A DNA stretch of 64,000 bases from Symbiodinium microadriaticum (lineage: Eukaryota > Sar > Dinophyceae > Suessiales > Symbiodiniaceae): NCBI GenBank assembly GCA_001939145.1, contig LSRX01001542.1:57566-121565 (forward strand), written 5' to 3'. The notes beneath the pieces were generated by a model. That model was not told the origin of the DNA. It worked only from the letters and a program-made list of their open reading frames with translations, and did not search any database. A program made the position numbers and the translations under genes. Positions 18,885 through 30,871 of this stretch are shown here, piece after piece (positions within the stretch are counted from its first letter, which is position 1; every line of letters begins with the position of its first letter).

Positions 18885-19010
18885 TCATATATATGGAAAC
18901 ATGTTGAACCCGAATCGCCAAATGAGGGGGCGCGTTCAAGATATCTGATGAACCGAAATCGCCAAATGAGAGGGCATGTGTAAGATATATGATGAACCGG
19001 AATCGCCATC
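18885..19010 (+). repeat. Satellite block C
   Basis: About two and a half units of the same satellite as at 10751-11540, again in the same orientation, roughly 7 kb away. The unit here is about 44 bp: gatgaaccg, a variable step, tcgccaaatgag, then a G run and a taagatatat tail. Confidence 0.8.
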
Positions 19011-19191
19011 GCAAGCCCCCATGCACCCGTTGGAAGTTCCCTCCCCGGAAGAGTGGGCGAAATACTGTCGCACGCTTAGGCCCGTGTTACAGAACTGAAA
19101 GCGAAATAAACTACCAGACAGAAACCGAAAAATCCTGATTTAATTCTGCGGCCAGCAGGCATGCCCCCCTCCACGGCGTACCTTTCTGTAT

Positions 19192-19500
19192 GTATATATA
19201 TATATATATATATTTATAAATATCATTATATAAATATGTAAATGTAAATATAAATACAAATATATAAATAAGTAAAAAATATTAATTTACATACACATAC
19301 ACAGACACACACACACACATGTCTGTCCAACCGTCTGTTTGTCTGTCCGTTTGGATGCGTGTATGTACCTATGTATGGATGGATGTATGTTTGTATGTGC
19401 CATTAATAAACCTCGAGCATTCATGGATGGATGGATGCATGCCATAAATGCATGACGCATGCATGCATGTGTGCGCGTGTGTGTCTGTAAACGGCTGTCT
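19192..19500. repeat. TA-rich and ATGG/ATGC microsatellites
   Basis: TA run at about 19193-19215, A/T-rich sequence to 19290, a CA run, then tetranucleotide repeats of the ATGG and ATGC type. A GTAT run of similar style lies at about 19866-19916. Confidence 0.75.
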
Positions 19501-19882
19501 GTGCACATGTATGCGTTCGGGCAGGATGCCTTTGTTTTAGAGCGTAGAATAGTATAGGTGCAGAGAGCTCGGGAAGGTATGTGGGAACAACAAGTTGGTC
19601 TACCGGCTACAACTTAAAGTAGAATGTGCGGTGCAATAAGCTAAGGGGGAGTATTGCATGCATGCCGAAGCATGTATGAATATCCTTTTTGTATGTTGAT
19701 ATAGCTTGGACTCACCTGTTGCCCAGGTTCAGAATACCTCTCGAGGCGCTGGACAGGTTCCGAGGGCTGGGCAGCGTCAGGAGTTGCAGACAAAATCAAG
19801 GACTTACCTAGAGACCTTGTGTGCTTGGGTCTTCCGGCATGTATCTATGTGTCTATACCTATACGTGTATATATATATATAC

Positions 19883-19913
<31 letters not shown>

Positions 19914-19916
19914 TGC

Positions 19917-21425
19917 ATGATACAAACCTACGGAAACAACGCAGAAGAATCGTATTGCGACTCCTGTGACCTCTGCTGCTGCTTTTTTTACCATGAGTAT
20001 CACTACGACTACAGCAAGCATGTCCCGGGGAGGTTGCGAGCTGGGACCTTCCCGGTGCCTATTCTCGGCCTGAGTGGAAGTGCGGTCCCTGGGGCCGTGA
20101 AGAATCCCTGTCACAGACTCTTCGAGGAGCCTTTGCCCCAAAGTCCAAGCTTCGTCAACCCGTGGCTTTGGGCTCCTGGATCTGAGGGCAGCCGTTGCTG
20201 CATGCGTGGCTCCCGCTCTGTGCCGGCCTCGGATGCAGAGAGCGGTTTCTCAAGGTGCGGAGGCCGGTTTTCGTTCGAACGGACTTGGGGAGCTTCTTGA
20301 ACTGCCCAGGCACGAAGACGCCACGTGGCACAGCACAGGGCCACGGTCAGTCGCAGGCAATTTGCCCAAGCATTGAGAAGCTTCGCGAGTCGACCCCTTT
20401 TCGAGTTCGGCTGTTCGGCGCAGCGCTGCGCCTTCTTCCGCTTGGTGAAATGACTCCCTTTCTGTCCGTGTAGTTCAATGCCGCCAGATTGGTCACCTGT
20501 TGCAGTGCCCGCCTCGGTTTCTCAGACTACGTGACTTGGGCTCCGTGACGAAACACCACTGCTTGCGCATGCTTGTCCTTCGCGGTGGCCCTGCCTGTGC
20601 AACTTGGTATGCTTTTGTTGGAGCACCAGCACACTCCGAGGCTCACAACAACCCCGGCAGCGCGGCACCCACATGCCAGTGCCGACCCGAAAGACAACCA
20701 GTTTCAAGAGGCAGTTTGTTGTTCATGCCCAACCTTGCCGTAAGCTCCAAGCTCCCGAATTCTGCTCTGAGGCATTGGGCTCTTGCACCTTGGGGCATTG
20801 AGCTCGGCTGTCGAGTTGAGGCATCTCATGCCCGTCAAGCAGAGGGGGAGGGTCTGTTGCGCATGTGTGAGTCCAGCTTCTATCCTTCGGCGTCCTTCGA
20901 CCTCGTGGCCCTGAGCTCTTAAGGCCATGGCGCAGCGAGCGCCCACGGAGATCTTCGGCCCATCAAACCAGAAGTCATCGATCCCAGACTCTCTTGGCTC
21001 CTGGCTTCGGTTGGGGATGAAAAAGGGCTCGATTTGTTGCTGTACCATTTGCTGAAGCTTCGATGGGCTCATGAAGGGCTGATGTCTCGCCCGTAGGAGG
21101 CAGTGTCCAGGAAGGTTTTCGAAAGCTCTCAAGGTATGGCTCTATGACGCGATCCAATGACAAGTGGCCGTTGCCCCAGTCTACCGCTTCTCACGGCCCG
21201 ACGTTTTCGCAACATGCGAAGGCTTATTCAATTGCGGAGCTGGCAACAACTCTGTTGTCGAAGACTTGTGCGCATGGCCTGCCGAGACGAGTAGGAATGC
21301 CCCGCTGACCCTTGCACCTTGATATCACACTCAACTAAATCAATCCGATTTGAAAAGTGAAAAGAACGGCCCCTAGAAAATGCACGCTACACTGGCAAAT
21401 CTCTTTCCAGGACCGTCTCAGCTTG
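19917..21425. other. Unassigned sequence
   Basis: Several open frames of 60-160 codons on both strands overlap one another. None shows a conserved motif, and I could not place acceptor and donor pairs that keep one frame open. Confidence 0.4.
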
Positions 21426-21427
21426 TC

Positions 21428-21443
21428 TGTTGGTGGTGGTTGC

Positions 21444-21484
<41 letters not shown>

Positions 21485-21585
21485 TGATTGTGGTTGTTTG
21501 TGATTGTGGTTGTTGGTGGTGGTTGTTGTTGTTGTTTGTGGTGGTGGTGGTGGTGGTTGTTGTGGTCGTGGTCGTGGTCAGGAAG
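21428..21585. repeat. Trinucleotide repeat GCT/GGT with GTT interruptions
   Basis: GCT run at about 21448-21482, followed by degenerate GTT/GGT repeats. It gives poly-Ala, poly-Val, poly-Ser and poly-His frames on the two strands; these are not called as genes. Confidence 0.8.
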
Positions 21586-22691
21586 AATGACCGCCGAGGT
21601 CCGAAGCCATTTAACCAACACTTGTACTACATTGCTACCACCGCGGCTTGATCCAATCGAGAATCTGCGCCACCGTTGACTTGAGGCAAGTGCATCACCA
21701 CAGTGATGGGTGCGGAGCATGGAGTTGCTGTTCGCGGCATTCTGAAAGAGCAGATGGTTGTTAGAAGTGGTGGCGTGTGTCTCAATCTGCAAACGTTTAT
21801 GTTTGATGGCTGAGTCCAGCAGCTAGATTCAGCTAGATGCGGCACTCGTATGCTACCTGCGGGCACACAGTTGGGTGCAGTGTATTCGTGATGGTTGCAA
21901 GTCTTGAACAGGTCGGAGCAGCTAGTAATGACGATGCGGACGTCCACCGCGCAGGGAGCCCCCAGTTATGGGAGAGTTACCAGCATGAGCGGTTTATGCG
22001 ATTCAACATTGTAACACCACTTTCGGAGTGCTCGCGCCAACATGACCTTTAGCAGAAACTTTTGCAACGTGCGAGAGTCAGCCTGAGCCCCAAGCCCAAG
22101 CCCGAACCAATCGATGCAAGCTGAAGGTTTCTTGGCTTCTCTGCCTATGCCCCAGATGGGCGGCAGTTGGCAAGTGCCACGCGCATCAGCCAGGAGCTCG
22201 GAGAGGCTTTGGAGGCGCAGCAAAGCGTCCGATCCTCATAGCGATCTATCCAGGCCTCAACGGTGGCCCCAACGCCGACACCCTGGCAATCAGCAGGGAG
22301 CCAAGCGACGAACGGGGGCCAAATGGGCAGCACAGCCACGGTGGAAAAACAACTTGGTTTCCGCGAACGTGAAAGCCTCGCATTCCACTTCTTGAATTTG
22401 TTCAGTTTATGCATTGCATGCGTCTTGTGGGAAGCCCATTGGCATAGTTCCTCTGCGGGATCACTTTCGCCAGTGGAGCTCGCGCACTCCAGGCGCAAGT
22501 CCCGGCACCGATGCACGGGGCTCAGCACCCTTCGGTGGCTCCAAGACGGATCGCAACAGTGTGTATGGCATCCACGGGTCTCAGTCTCTCTGAGGCCCTC
22601 TTGGCCTTGCTGTGCATCCTTGCGGTGGCGCGGAGCTTTTCTGGATCTTGTCTTGATGTTCTGTCATTACGGCAGTGGCAAGGTCTTGAGC

Positions 22692-23132
22692 ATGATGGAG
22701 AAGGTGCCGCCTCCATCGGAGGCTACAACGGAGAGCGCCGCACCGGCGTACAACCTCCCCCCGGGCTACGAGGACGTCACTCATCCGAAACCGACTTCTC
22801 GGGCGTCCCTCCCGGAAGGTCGGCAGATGCCCAGCCGGCCAAGGGTGAGTTTTACCCACAGCGCACCCGCGTCTGCGCAGAGCCTCCCGAGCCCTGGATT
22901 TTCGCAATCAGCTCAAGGCACGACCCCGAAGTCCACGCCGTCCCTGCCGCCTACAGACACGGCCTTCTTACCAAGGTCGGACCATGCACCCCAGCCCCGC
23001 GAACTGCCATCAAGCGGTGTGCGGCCAGGCGTCCAGACGAGCCTCCCAATCTTTCCACCGCTGGGTACGAACCCCCAGCAGCAGCCCGGACAGCCTGGGC
23101 CGCCGAGATCGGGGCCAGTTTTCCGTGGCTAG
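22692..23132 (+). CDS. Possible exon, proline/serine-rich disordered segment
   Basis: An open frame from the ATG at 22692 (upstream extension possible) to a stop at 23132 gives about 146 residues rich in Pro, Ser, Gln and Arg, with short runs such as PPPSEATTES and TNPQQQPGQPGPPRSG. Composition is that of an intrinsically disordered region and is more coherent than neighbouring frames. There is no domain, no confirmed splice site and a competing open frame on the same strand (22511-23296). I do not recognise it; it may be a real exon, an element remnant or chance. Confidence 0.25.
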   Translation: MMEKVPPPSEATTESAAPAYNLPPGYEDVTHPKPTSRASLPEGRQMPSRPRVSFTHSAPASAQSLPSPGFSQSAQGTTPKSTPSLPPTDTAFLPRSDHAPQPRELPSSGVRPGVQTSLPIFPPLGTNPQQQPGQPGPPRSGPVFRG

Positions 23133-23868
23133 CCGACAACGCACTTGCAACTGATCTCACATCCTTGCAAGCTGGAAAAGAGTGCGCCGCGTTATCACTG
23201 TACCAGACACATGCCTCCTATATCCATCCTTTCCCGGCCTCAACGCCGATGCCGAGGACCAAGAACAGAAAGGTCGCAGCAGAAGTTGTGCTCTAGGTCA
23301 AAGCGGTCGGCTGCATTTTTGCTTTGTTGCCGAGACAGCTTGTCTTTCGTCAGCCATCCGATATCCCTCATTCCCTTGATGTCGTGGTTTTGGCTCGAGA
23401 TTTCTCTCGGCGTTCTTGGTGACGGGGAAGGGCGTTAAATTCCCAGCCATGGACGCAGCAGGGGCCTTGCAAGCAGAATGTCGCATCCTCCTAGAACCTC
23501 GTAAGCACAGCACACTGAAAACCACTTAGGGAAAGCGAGACAGATAGTGGAAATGTTGAAGACACTATGGGACAAGGACCATGTTAAAAGAATGCAGTTG
23601 TGGCTGCAGGCGTGGAGAAGAAAGCTGGAAGGAACGCTGTAGTCTAGGAAGCTAGGAAGGCTGATCGCGTGAGACTTGTGGCCCTACTTGGCCGAGCCGG
23701 AGTGAGAGAATTGTAGTCCCCCGTCTTCCGAGAACTCTCTGCTTTTACCCGGAGGTCAAAGCTCGTGTCTAAGCTCCAGGGTTCGTTGGAACTCCTCGGC
23801 GCCAGCTGTCTGGGTGCCTCTCTCCTCCAGGATTTCATGGTTAGAATTTGATGGCAGCGTGCTATGCA

Positions 23869-23915
23869 TATATATATATATAGGTATATATATATATGTG
23901 TATATATATATATGT

Positions 23916-23961
<46 letters not shown>

Positions 23962-23988
23962 ATACGTGTGTGTGTGTGTGTGTGTGTA
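23869..23988. repeat. Compound TA and GT microsatellite
   Basis: TA runs interrupted by GG or GT pairs, ending in a GT run (gtgtgtgtgtgtgtgt). No gene is supported between 23133 and 25167. Confidence 0.85.
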
Positions 23989-25167
23989 GTGGTAGCGGCG
24001 AGAACTCAAGACAAGCATGCATGAGACGATGTCTCGTAGACACGATACGTCTAGCAGACAAGCTACGAAGTCTAATGATGATGATGATGTTTGCCTCGAA
24101 GTTTCACGTCGATGATCGATGGAGATATCTCTTGTGAAGTCATCCTTGAGAGTTCGGATTGTGTGCACCTTTCTCTTATCCAGTGTGAACCCATACCAGT
24201 CGCAGCTGACAGGCTTGACTCCACAATGCAAACTCATCGCAGAACAGCGAGACGTCGCTTGCCTAGGCAACAACCCAGCTGGCCTTCAGCGGTCCCGTGC
24301 CAAACGCACGAGCACTCAGATTGGGAAATAGCCATGGGACAAGCGTGTGTCGAGCAGTCCTTTTAGACCTGTGCTACCCTGCGGCGTCGCTGTTACACTC
24401 ACTCAGAGCAATGCATGTCGGCATGCTGTGGGGCCATTTTTGGCCAGCATGTGCTTATTGTCTGCAGTGATTTTTAGGGCTCAGCGCCGATTCGCTTGAG
24501 ATGCGAATCAAAGATGCCGGACGAGAAACCGTGCCGTTTGTCCTTCAGCACCCCGGCAGATATGTGCTGCCTGGCATGGGCCAGACCGCGGCTGCAGCGT
24601 GGAGACCTTGCTCGTCGGAGTCGTCTCGTCATCGTGATCGTCTTGGCGTTGTCGTCGTCGTCGCCCTCCTCCTGCTCATCCTCCCCATTCTCGTCCTGAC
24701 TGTAGTGATGGTAGGACCAAAGCTGGTATGGGTGTTTCTGGTTGAAGTGGTCGCATGATTGAGTCATCTGAGCACTCGTCTTCGACCATGTTTTCGAGCA
24801 CCCGCTCGCTTAACCCTGCAGTGCGGGCGTTGGCGTTGCCCTTGCCAAGTGGTAGGAAATAACGATTACAAGATCTTGGAGGAGGAGGGGAGGAGGGGGA
24901 GGAGATGTGAGTCATGACGACAACTTCGCTGTCGTTACTGCTAGTCTACGTGGCATTCAGCAGCATGCGCCCCACCTTGCTTTCTCGAAATTGCCTGGAG
25001 AAGAGCCCAGGCATATCCTCGACATACGACGACAGCCCGTTCGGTCTGCCTGAAAGCCCATGGACGTCTACTCCGGGCAGTTTAGCGAACGAGCCGCTTT
25101 CGAAGACAGTGGCTCGGACGACTGTCATGCTTGGATTCATGTGGATGTCACGTCGTATTCCTGTCAG

Positions 25168-28100
25168 GTCTTTCTCGTCCGTCATGGTGAGGCCGACTCC
25201 TTTCCGCGAGCACAGACTCGAAGCAGTTCGATGGATCACAGAATGTCTTCGGACTTCGTAGCAGGGTGCTGCAGTGAATGATGTACCCTGAAGTACAGGA
25301 GTGAGTGAGTGTGTGTGTGTGTGTGTGCACGCCTGCACATGGCGAGTTGGCATTGTTCCTGCAGGGGGTCCCAGGTCTGTTATTCATGCTGGGACCAACG
25401 AAGACCATGAGTAGCAGACGTGTAAACGTACCTGTTAAGAGAGGAGTACCTGCGTGGCTGAGTGAGTCTGCAGCTGGTATCCTTAACGGGGACAGAACCC
25501 ATATCCCTGTAACGTGTTACATGTTGCTGTTAGCATTGCACTTCGCAGACAGCAACCAAATCCTTGTGTCTGGCACGACGACGATGCAGAGGGACGGGAC
25601 CCTAATCCTTCAACACATTCCATTCCTTGGGTCTGGAACGAGGGACCGAGATCTGCGCTTTTCGGAACCCTCTCATCCGGGTCTGGATGAGACGTGAGTG
25701 CATTTTGCATCTGGTAACTCGAAAGTGGTCTGTGGGCGCTTGGCTACCTTCGTTTTCTAGTCTGTCTCGCTTATTTCTAGTTCCCTGACTCGTCTCTATT
25801 CAGCCTTTGCGCATCAGTGCATACGCATCTGACATGAGGTCTACTGCATTAGGGTAAAGTGTCTGCGGTAAAGGGTTAACGCTTCCAGTCGTGCAATGAT
25901 CGGATGGCCTAGTTGTTCTGCACATGCACTCCTCCCCAACCCCGTGCAAACGTACCTGCTTGTATCCGCCCTGGGCCCCGGCGCGGGCAGCTGGGGGATA
26001 CACTCATCTTCATTTCTTCCATCTCTTTTCGTGCTGTGCCATTCCCGGTGTCTGGCACAGCGAGGGCATGACCCATACCCTCATGCATCATCTCGCCTTG
26101 TTTTCGTATGCCATGCCGTCGGCACCAAAAACTTCATCTCATTTTTCGTTTTCATCATCATTACCAACTTCATCACACTTCACCATACCTTTGAGACGTT
26201 GAGCACGGCAGCCTAAGATTCATGACATGCTTGACTACTGTTGCAGGCCTTATCTAGCGTAACACCCTTTACGGGATCCATCCGGGAGGGCAGACAACAC
26301 TTCTTCCGGCAGTCTCTGTGTGTGTGTGTGTGTTGGTGCGTGTCTTTCCCACCAGCTCCGTGTGTAGAGTTGAAGGACAGTGCTTGTTGTGGTAAGTCTT
26401 CGATAGATTACTGTGCCGATTGGTTAATTGGTTAATTCTGAAAGGAGAAGCCCCGTCTAATCACTGTCGAGGCTTTGCACAATGTCGCAGAAAAGTCTGC
26501 TCTGTGACTTGCCTGCGCCAAGGTTGCTGCGAATGGAGAGATGCGGGATGTAAAGTTTTTGATTCTGGATGGTTCTGCTTTGGGGCTGAGGCAACAGGCA
26601 CTCGCCGACAACAACAAGACCAATGACGAGACCTTGCATCGAGAGGCCATGGAGCCAGCTGGCCGGCAATTTCCGCGGGTCTCGCTGTCGGGGTAGGTGT
26701 GTGGGTACGAGCGGCCAGTGGGGCGTGTACAGAAGTGCTTGTACAGAAGTGCTCTAGCTTTTCCGTGGACAGCTTTTGACCTACTATACCTACTGATAGC
26801 AGTTTCTGGCGTCATGGGGCGTGAGATTCTTGATCAGCTTTGGAAGCTGAGAACCTCCAGAATGTCATGTGCCGCCTAGAAACAGGTTCAGACATTTTCC
26901 AGCAGTGTGTAGAGTCTAGAGCTTCTGCGTTTACGCGAAGCTGCCCAGGATCGCACGAAAGTCCGCATTGAGCGACGAAGGTTTGAAAGATGCCCCGTTT
27001 CTTTCCTGCAACCAGCTGGAGCCACAAGAGCTGTAGCCCAAGTTTTTAGGCCCGCCTTGTCTTGCGCTTCTCGATGCTTGCCAGCCTACACGACAATTCT
27101 CGTGAATGTTCGAAGAGGTCAGCGCAACATTCCTCTGCAACCGAGGTTGTCCGCGAAAGGCAAAGAACAGGCCGTGGCCACAGTTCCTTTGGTGAATTAG
27201 TTGATCATCCGTGACAGCCGGGTGGAGAGTGTTGCCGATGGTTTCATGACTCGCTCTCGTCCTAGTCTGCCTCGATGAAGAAGCGCAGAGGCGACTGTCA
27301 GTTTTTTACTTATCATGACTCGCTAATCCGTGTCCTGACATCCAACATAGAGTTCTCTGCATGCCCATTCTAATTTTGGAGATCTTGCGGATCTCATGTC
27401 GCGAAGGTGCTCATGGTGTGTAGCTGGGATCCAAGGCGGCAACTATCATGAAGATGTTGCTAGACGATGCCGATTTAAAGCCGCCGGAAGCCATCTTCGT
27501 GTCACCTCTGCAACGTGCTCTACAGACAGCAGCGGTCATGTGTCTGGGCTTGCAATCACAGCTTGAGGTCTGTAGGTTGCTAGACGACAGTGCAACTCGG
27601 GATGCTGTTCTCCGCGCTATCGGGACTCTAGTGAGGAACAGAACTTCAGGACTCTCACTGGCCAGGAAGCCCTGAAGTATCGGCACTTCATCTATGAGAC
27701 TGGTGGTACCCGTAGCTGTTGTGGCATGCGGAAGGCCGCACTAGTCTTGCCACGGAGGTTCCCGAACCACAGCCGCGTCCATGTCCGCAACCTCCTTCGT
27801 GAGCGATGCACCGGCTTTCCATGCGATGAGAGGAAACGGGTTTCAAGCATGGCACCAAACCGAACCTGCAGACATGTAGGCGGCTTGAGTGCTAGAAGGC
27901 CAGCAGCTCCGGCGCAAAATAGTAATGTTTTTTGCTCCCCGTTGGCAGGAGTGAGGGCTGGGACTTGGCGGGGCGGAAGACCTTCAGCTACATGCACCTC
28001 GGCGGCAAATTCCAAAGAGCAAGCCAGGCCAGGTTACTCGCAGAGGTCCTAGCAGGCGTCCGACGCGAGACGACCTTTTGGTGCCTTTTTGGTAGTCAGG

Positions 28101-30189
28101 AGCTTTGACGAAGATGTGGAAGATGTGGACTGTGACCTCGACGATGCCGAGGCGCGATGGACCTGCCGGAACTCCAGGGATCTGCGCGGCCTTGCAGAAG
28201 ATGCACCGATGAGTTTTATGGTTATCAAGTCGAGATGAGGTCGAACATGCGATTGCAGATTATATCAGATTTTCCATGCCCTTTGCCAAGTCTCCAGGGT
28301 ATACTTTACTCCGCAGTCTTGGGATTTTGTGGCCGGAAGCCACCGCCCATGGCCTCTTGGTGCCTTTTGCTGCGTTCGGAGTGGCACTCGGCCAAGGTCA
28401 ACGCACCGTTTCGCAGGTACAAAACCTGGCCCTTGATCGAGGAGAAGTCACTCGGCCCCAATGCAGAGTGCTACGCCAGGTTTGCAGGTAGAAGCCTTTT
28501 CGTGCAAACCAGTCTCTCTGTTACAACACTGTGTACGATAGGTCGGTGTCCGAGCTGCTACCAGCAGGCTGCTAGAACCGCTACGCAATGTTACACATGC
28601 CACCTCCGGAAGCGCACGCCATTCCTTTACGAGCAGCTCTGTACCAGGCCCATGCTGCGAAAGCGCACAGCCGGACTCGGGTGACCAGGCTGTGGATTCT
28701 GTAGATTCTGTGGATGTGCAGAAAGGATTGCAAAGGTGCAGATCACAGACCTGGCGAGGAAGGAGCATGCGGCTACATGTCTTTGCGAAATGTGCTCAGT
28801 CACCTACGTCTACATGCATTCTTGCCATCGACTTCTCACAAATCGCTTGGCAACGCCGAGCTCATTGCTTATTGGGTAAGTGTGACTTGAGATACCCCAG
28901 CGTGTTAGAACCGGGATTGAATGCTGTCGAAACATCCTGAGCCTCGCAGCCAAGGAAGTTGTTGCAGGACGCGAGTGCAGAGAGCGTGTGCCTGGTCACT
29001 CACAAGGCCCGAGTGGATGTGAAAGCTTGTGTTTTGGTGTTTCTGGTGCGAGGACTGGGGAAGTTTTGGTTCAGTCCGTCGATGGTGATGCCAACATCGA
29101 AACAATCCAGCGAGGAAAGTGCACGACAACGACCTAGCGTGCGAAGTCACAAAGTCGACCCTGTCGGTTGACAATGTCGTCCCATCATGTCCCAGCTGTA
29201 TGCAGGCACTAGAAAGTACTATCTAGCTTGGCAAAGTGGGATGGTGGAGTGGTACACGCCTCTGCAGACACATGCCTGGATACTTCATGATACTTCTCTA
29301 TCCATGTGCTTCAGCTTGCCCGCTTGCAACACCGCATGTCTGTTTGCCTATTCATGTGTCCGTGTTTGTGCACCTGTACATCTATGCATTCATCCACGAA
29401 ATCATCCATCTATCTTTCCATGGGTTTTGATCGTTGTAGGTATGCCTGCCCTTCGCTTCAGGAAGAGGGTCAGAGCTGAAAGCTCTGAGCTCCCTTCGCC
29501 TGGGCTAGGCTTTCCTGCGCGAGTTGGAGCGCGGGCCCTTCAACCGACCGACAGCCTCGGAGTTCAGTGGCCTGCATTGCAATTGAGAGGCGGAGGTTGC
29601 ATGTGACGGTAGGGACTATAGGAAGTGGGGGCTGAGAAGGCCAATGAGGCGCTCGCACATTCGAGAAAATGAGGAACTCATCCATGGAGTAGTATGGATC
29701 AGAGCCGTTTCCCGCTGCGCAACAAGGGGCAGCCAAGATCATGTGAGACCGTTGCTGCTGAGTGTGCAGTCTGTGTCGAGTGCACCACCGGTGATGGTGG
29801 TAGTAGTGGGGGTAGCGATGGCAATGGTATTGCCAATATTGCTGGGGCGGACGGTCCATGGTTTCGTTGTTTGCCGGCGGCTTTATACCTGAGGCAAGCA
29901 TTTTTTCCGACATGTCGTAGAAGACAATATGTCTGGCAGAGTCCGCACGACACCGGACGTCATCAGCTTCCCCCCCGCCGCCCCGCCCCGAAGTGCCGTC
30001 CCTAGCAATGTCAATGTAAAAACCGAAATAGGCTATCCCCACCTAAGAGCTGGGGGCACGCGCGTGCGCGCCCCTGGTGCTGCTGCTGCACTGCTGCTGC
30101 TGCTGCTGCTGCTGCTACTACTACTACTACTACCGCCACCACCACCACGACGACGACTACTACTACTAGTACTCCTGCTGCTGCTGCTG

Positions 30190-30221
<32 letters not shown>

Positions 30222-30222
30222 G

Positions 30223-30259
<37 letters not shown>

Positions 30260-30871
30260 CGCTACCACCAACCACAACAACAACTACGTCGACGACAACG
30301 ACTACTCCTACTGCTACTGCTGCGACTACTGCTTGTACTCGTGCTACTAGTGCTGGTGCTATTGCTACTGCTGCGACTGCTCCCGCTATTATTACTGCTG
30401 CTGTCGTTTCGTTCTCCTCGCGGGTTTCAGTTTCAGGCTGTTTAGCACACAACACGTCAAACGACTCGCGCGGACCGTGAAGTTCGCTCATATAGTATTT
30501 GTGTTTGTATACAGAGAAAATCAGAGAAAACATATAGAGCACGCATATGATAGTACGTCCGTTCCCAAAGGACCAATGTGGACCTTCATCTACGTGTCAA
30601 TGAGCGGGTGGAGGGCGTTGAAAGTGTTTAATGAATAAGCAGATGCTAAGACCGAGCTGCATCCAACTTTGGCTGATCAGGTTGGAGTCGCACATGCTAG
30701 CGCCGGACCTCGAAGATATCGCTTGAATGCCCGCCCATCCCCTGTCAATTCCAGTCAATTCCACGAAACAGCACCTTTGCAATTGCTTACCAAGGTAACT
30801 GTGAGGTGCGAGTCTACGACGTCTTCATTTCCGACGGGGCTTCTCGGCCGCAGCCCTTTCGATTCCTGTGA
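25168..30871 (+). CDS. Histidine phosphatase (phosphoglycerate-mutase-like), multi-exon
   Basis: Two-histidine phosphatase family gene rebuilt from small exons. Exons with consistent phase: 25168-25191 (VFLVRHGE, the catalytic RHG), 26598-26645, 26949-26980, 27146-27170 (LSAKGKEQ), 27436-27551 (EAIFVSPLQRALQTA), 27758-27832 (NLLRERCTGFPCDER), 28100-28151 (acidic), 28968-29006 (VCLVTHK, second catalytic His), 29509-29566 (AFLRELERGPFNRPTASEF) and 30795-30871 (NCEVRVYDV, TGA at 30869). A segment around 28379-28488 (RRYKTWPLIEEK) and one near 28737 probably belong too. Donors are mostly GC, plus GA after 27832 and GT after 26980 and 29566. The 5' exon(s) with the start codon were not found. The family hydrolyses phosphoesters by a phosphohistidine; the substrate is not predictable. 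The exon at 26598 is the least certain. Confidence 0.8.
30075..30400. repeat. Trinucleotide repeat GCT/CTA inside the last intron
   Basis: GCT run followed by long CTA runs, then degenerate ACT/GCT repeats. It lies in the intron 29567-30794 of the histidine phosphatase gene. Poly-Leu and poly-Val/Ser frames here are artefacts of the repeat. Confidence 0.85.

Noticed and set aside
23380..23400. Possible relict dinoflagellate spliced leader (gtggttttggctcgag)
   Set aside because: It matches the leader end only loosely, is not upstream of a gene, and lacks the rest of the 22-base leader.
26949..27050. Frame KSALSDEGLKDAPFL as the phosphatase LSxxG motif
   Set aside because: It competes with LSAKGKEQ at 27146-27170, which joins in phase on both sides when 26949-26980 is read in the other frame.
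30033..30542. Poly-Leu, poly-Val and poly-Ser frames of 90-180 codons
   Set aside because: They arise from the GCT/CTA trinucleotide run, which lies inside an intron of the histidine phosphatase gene.
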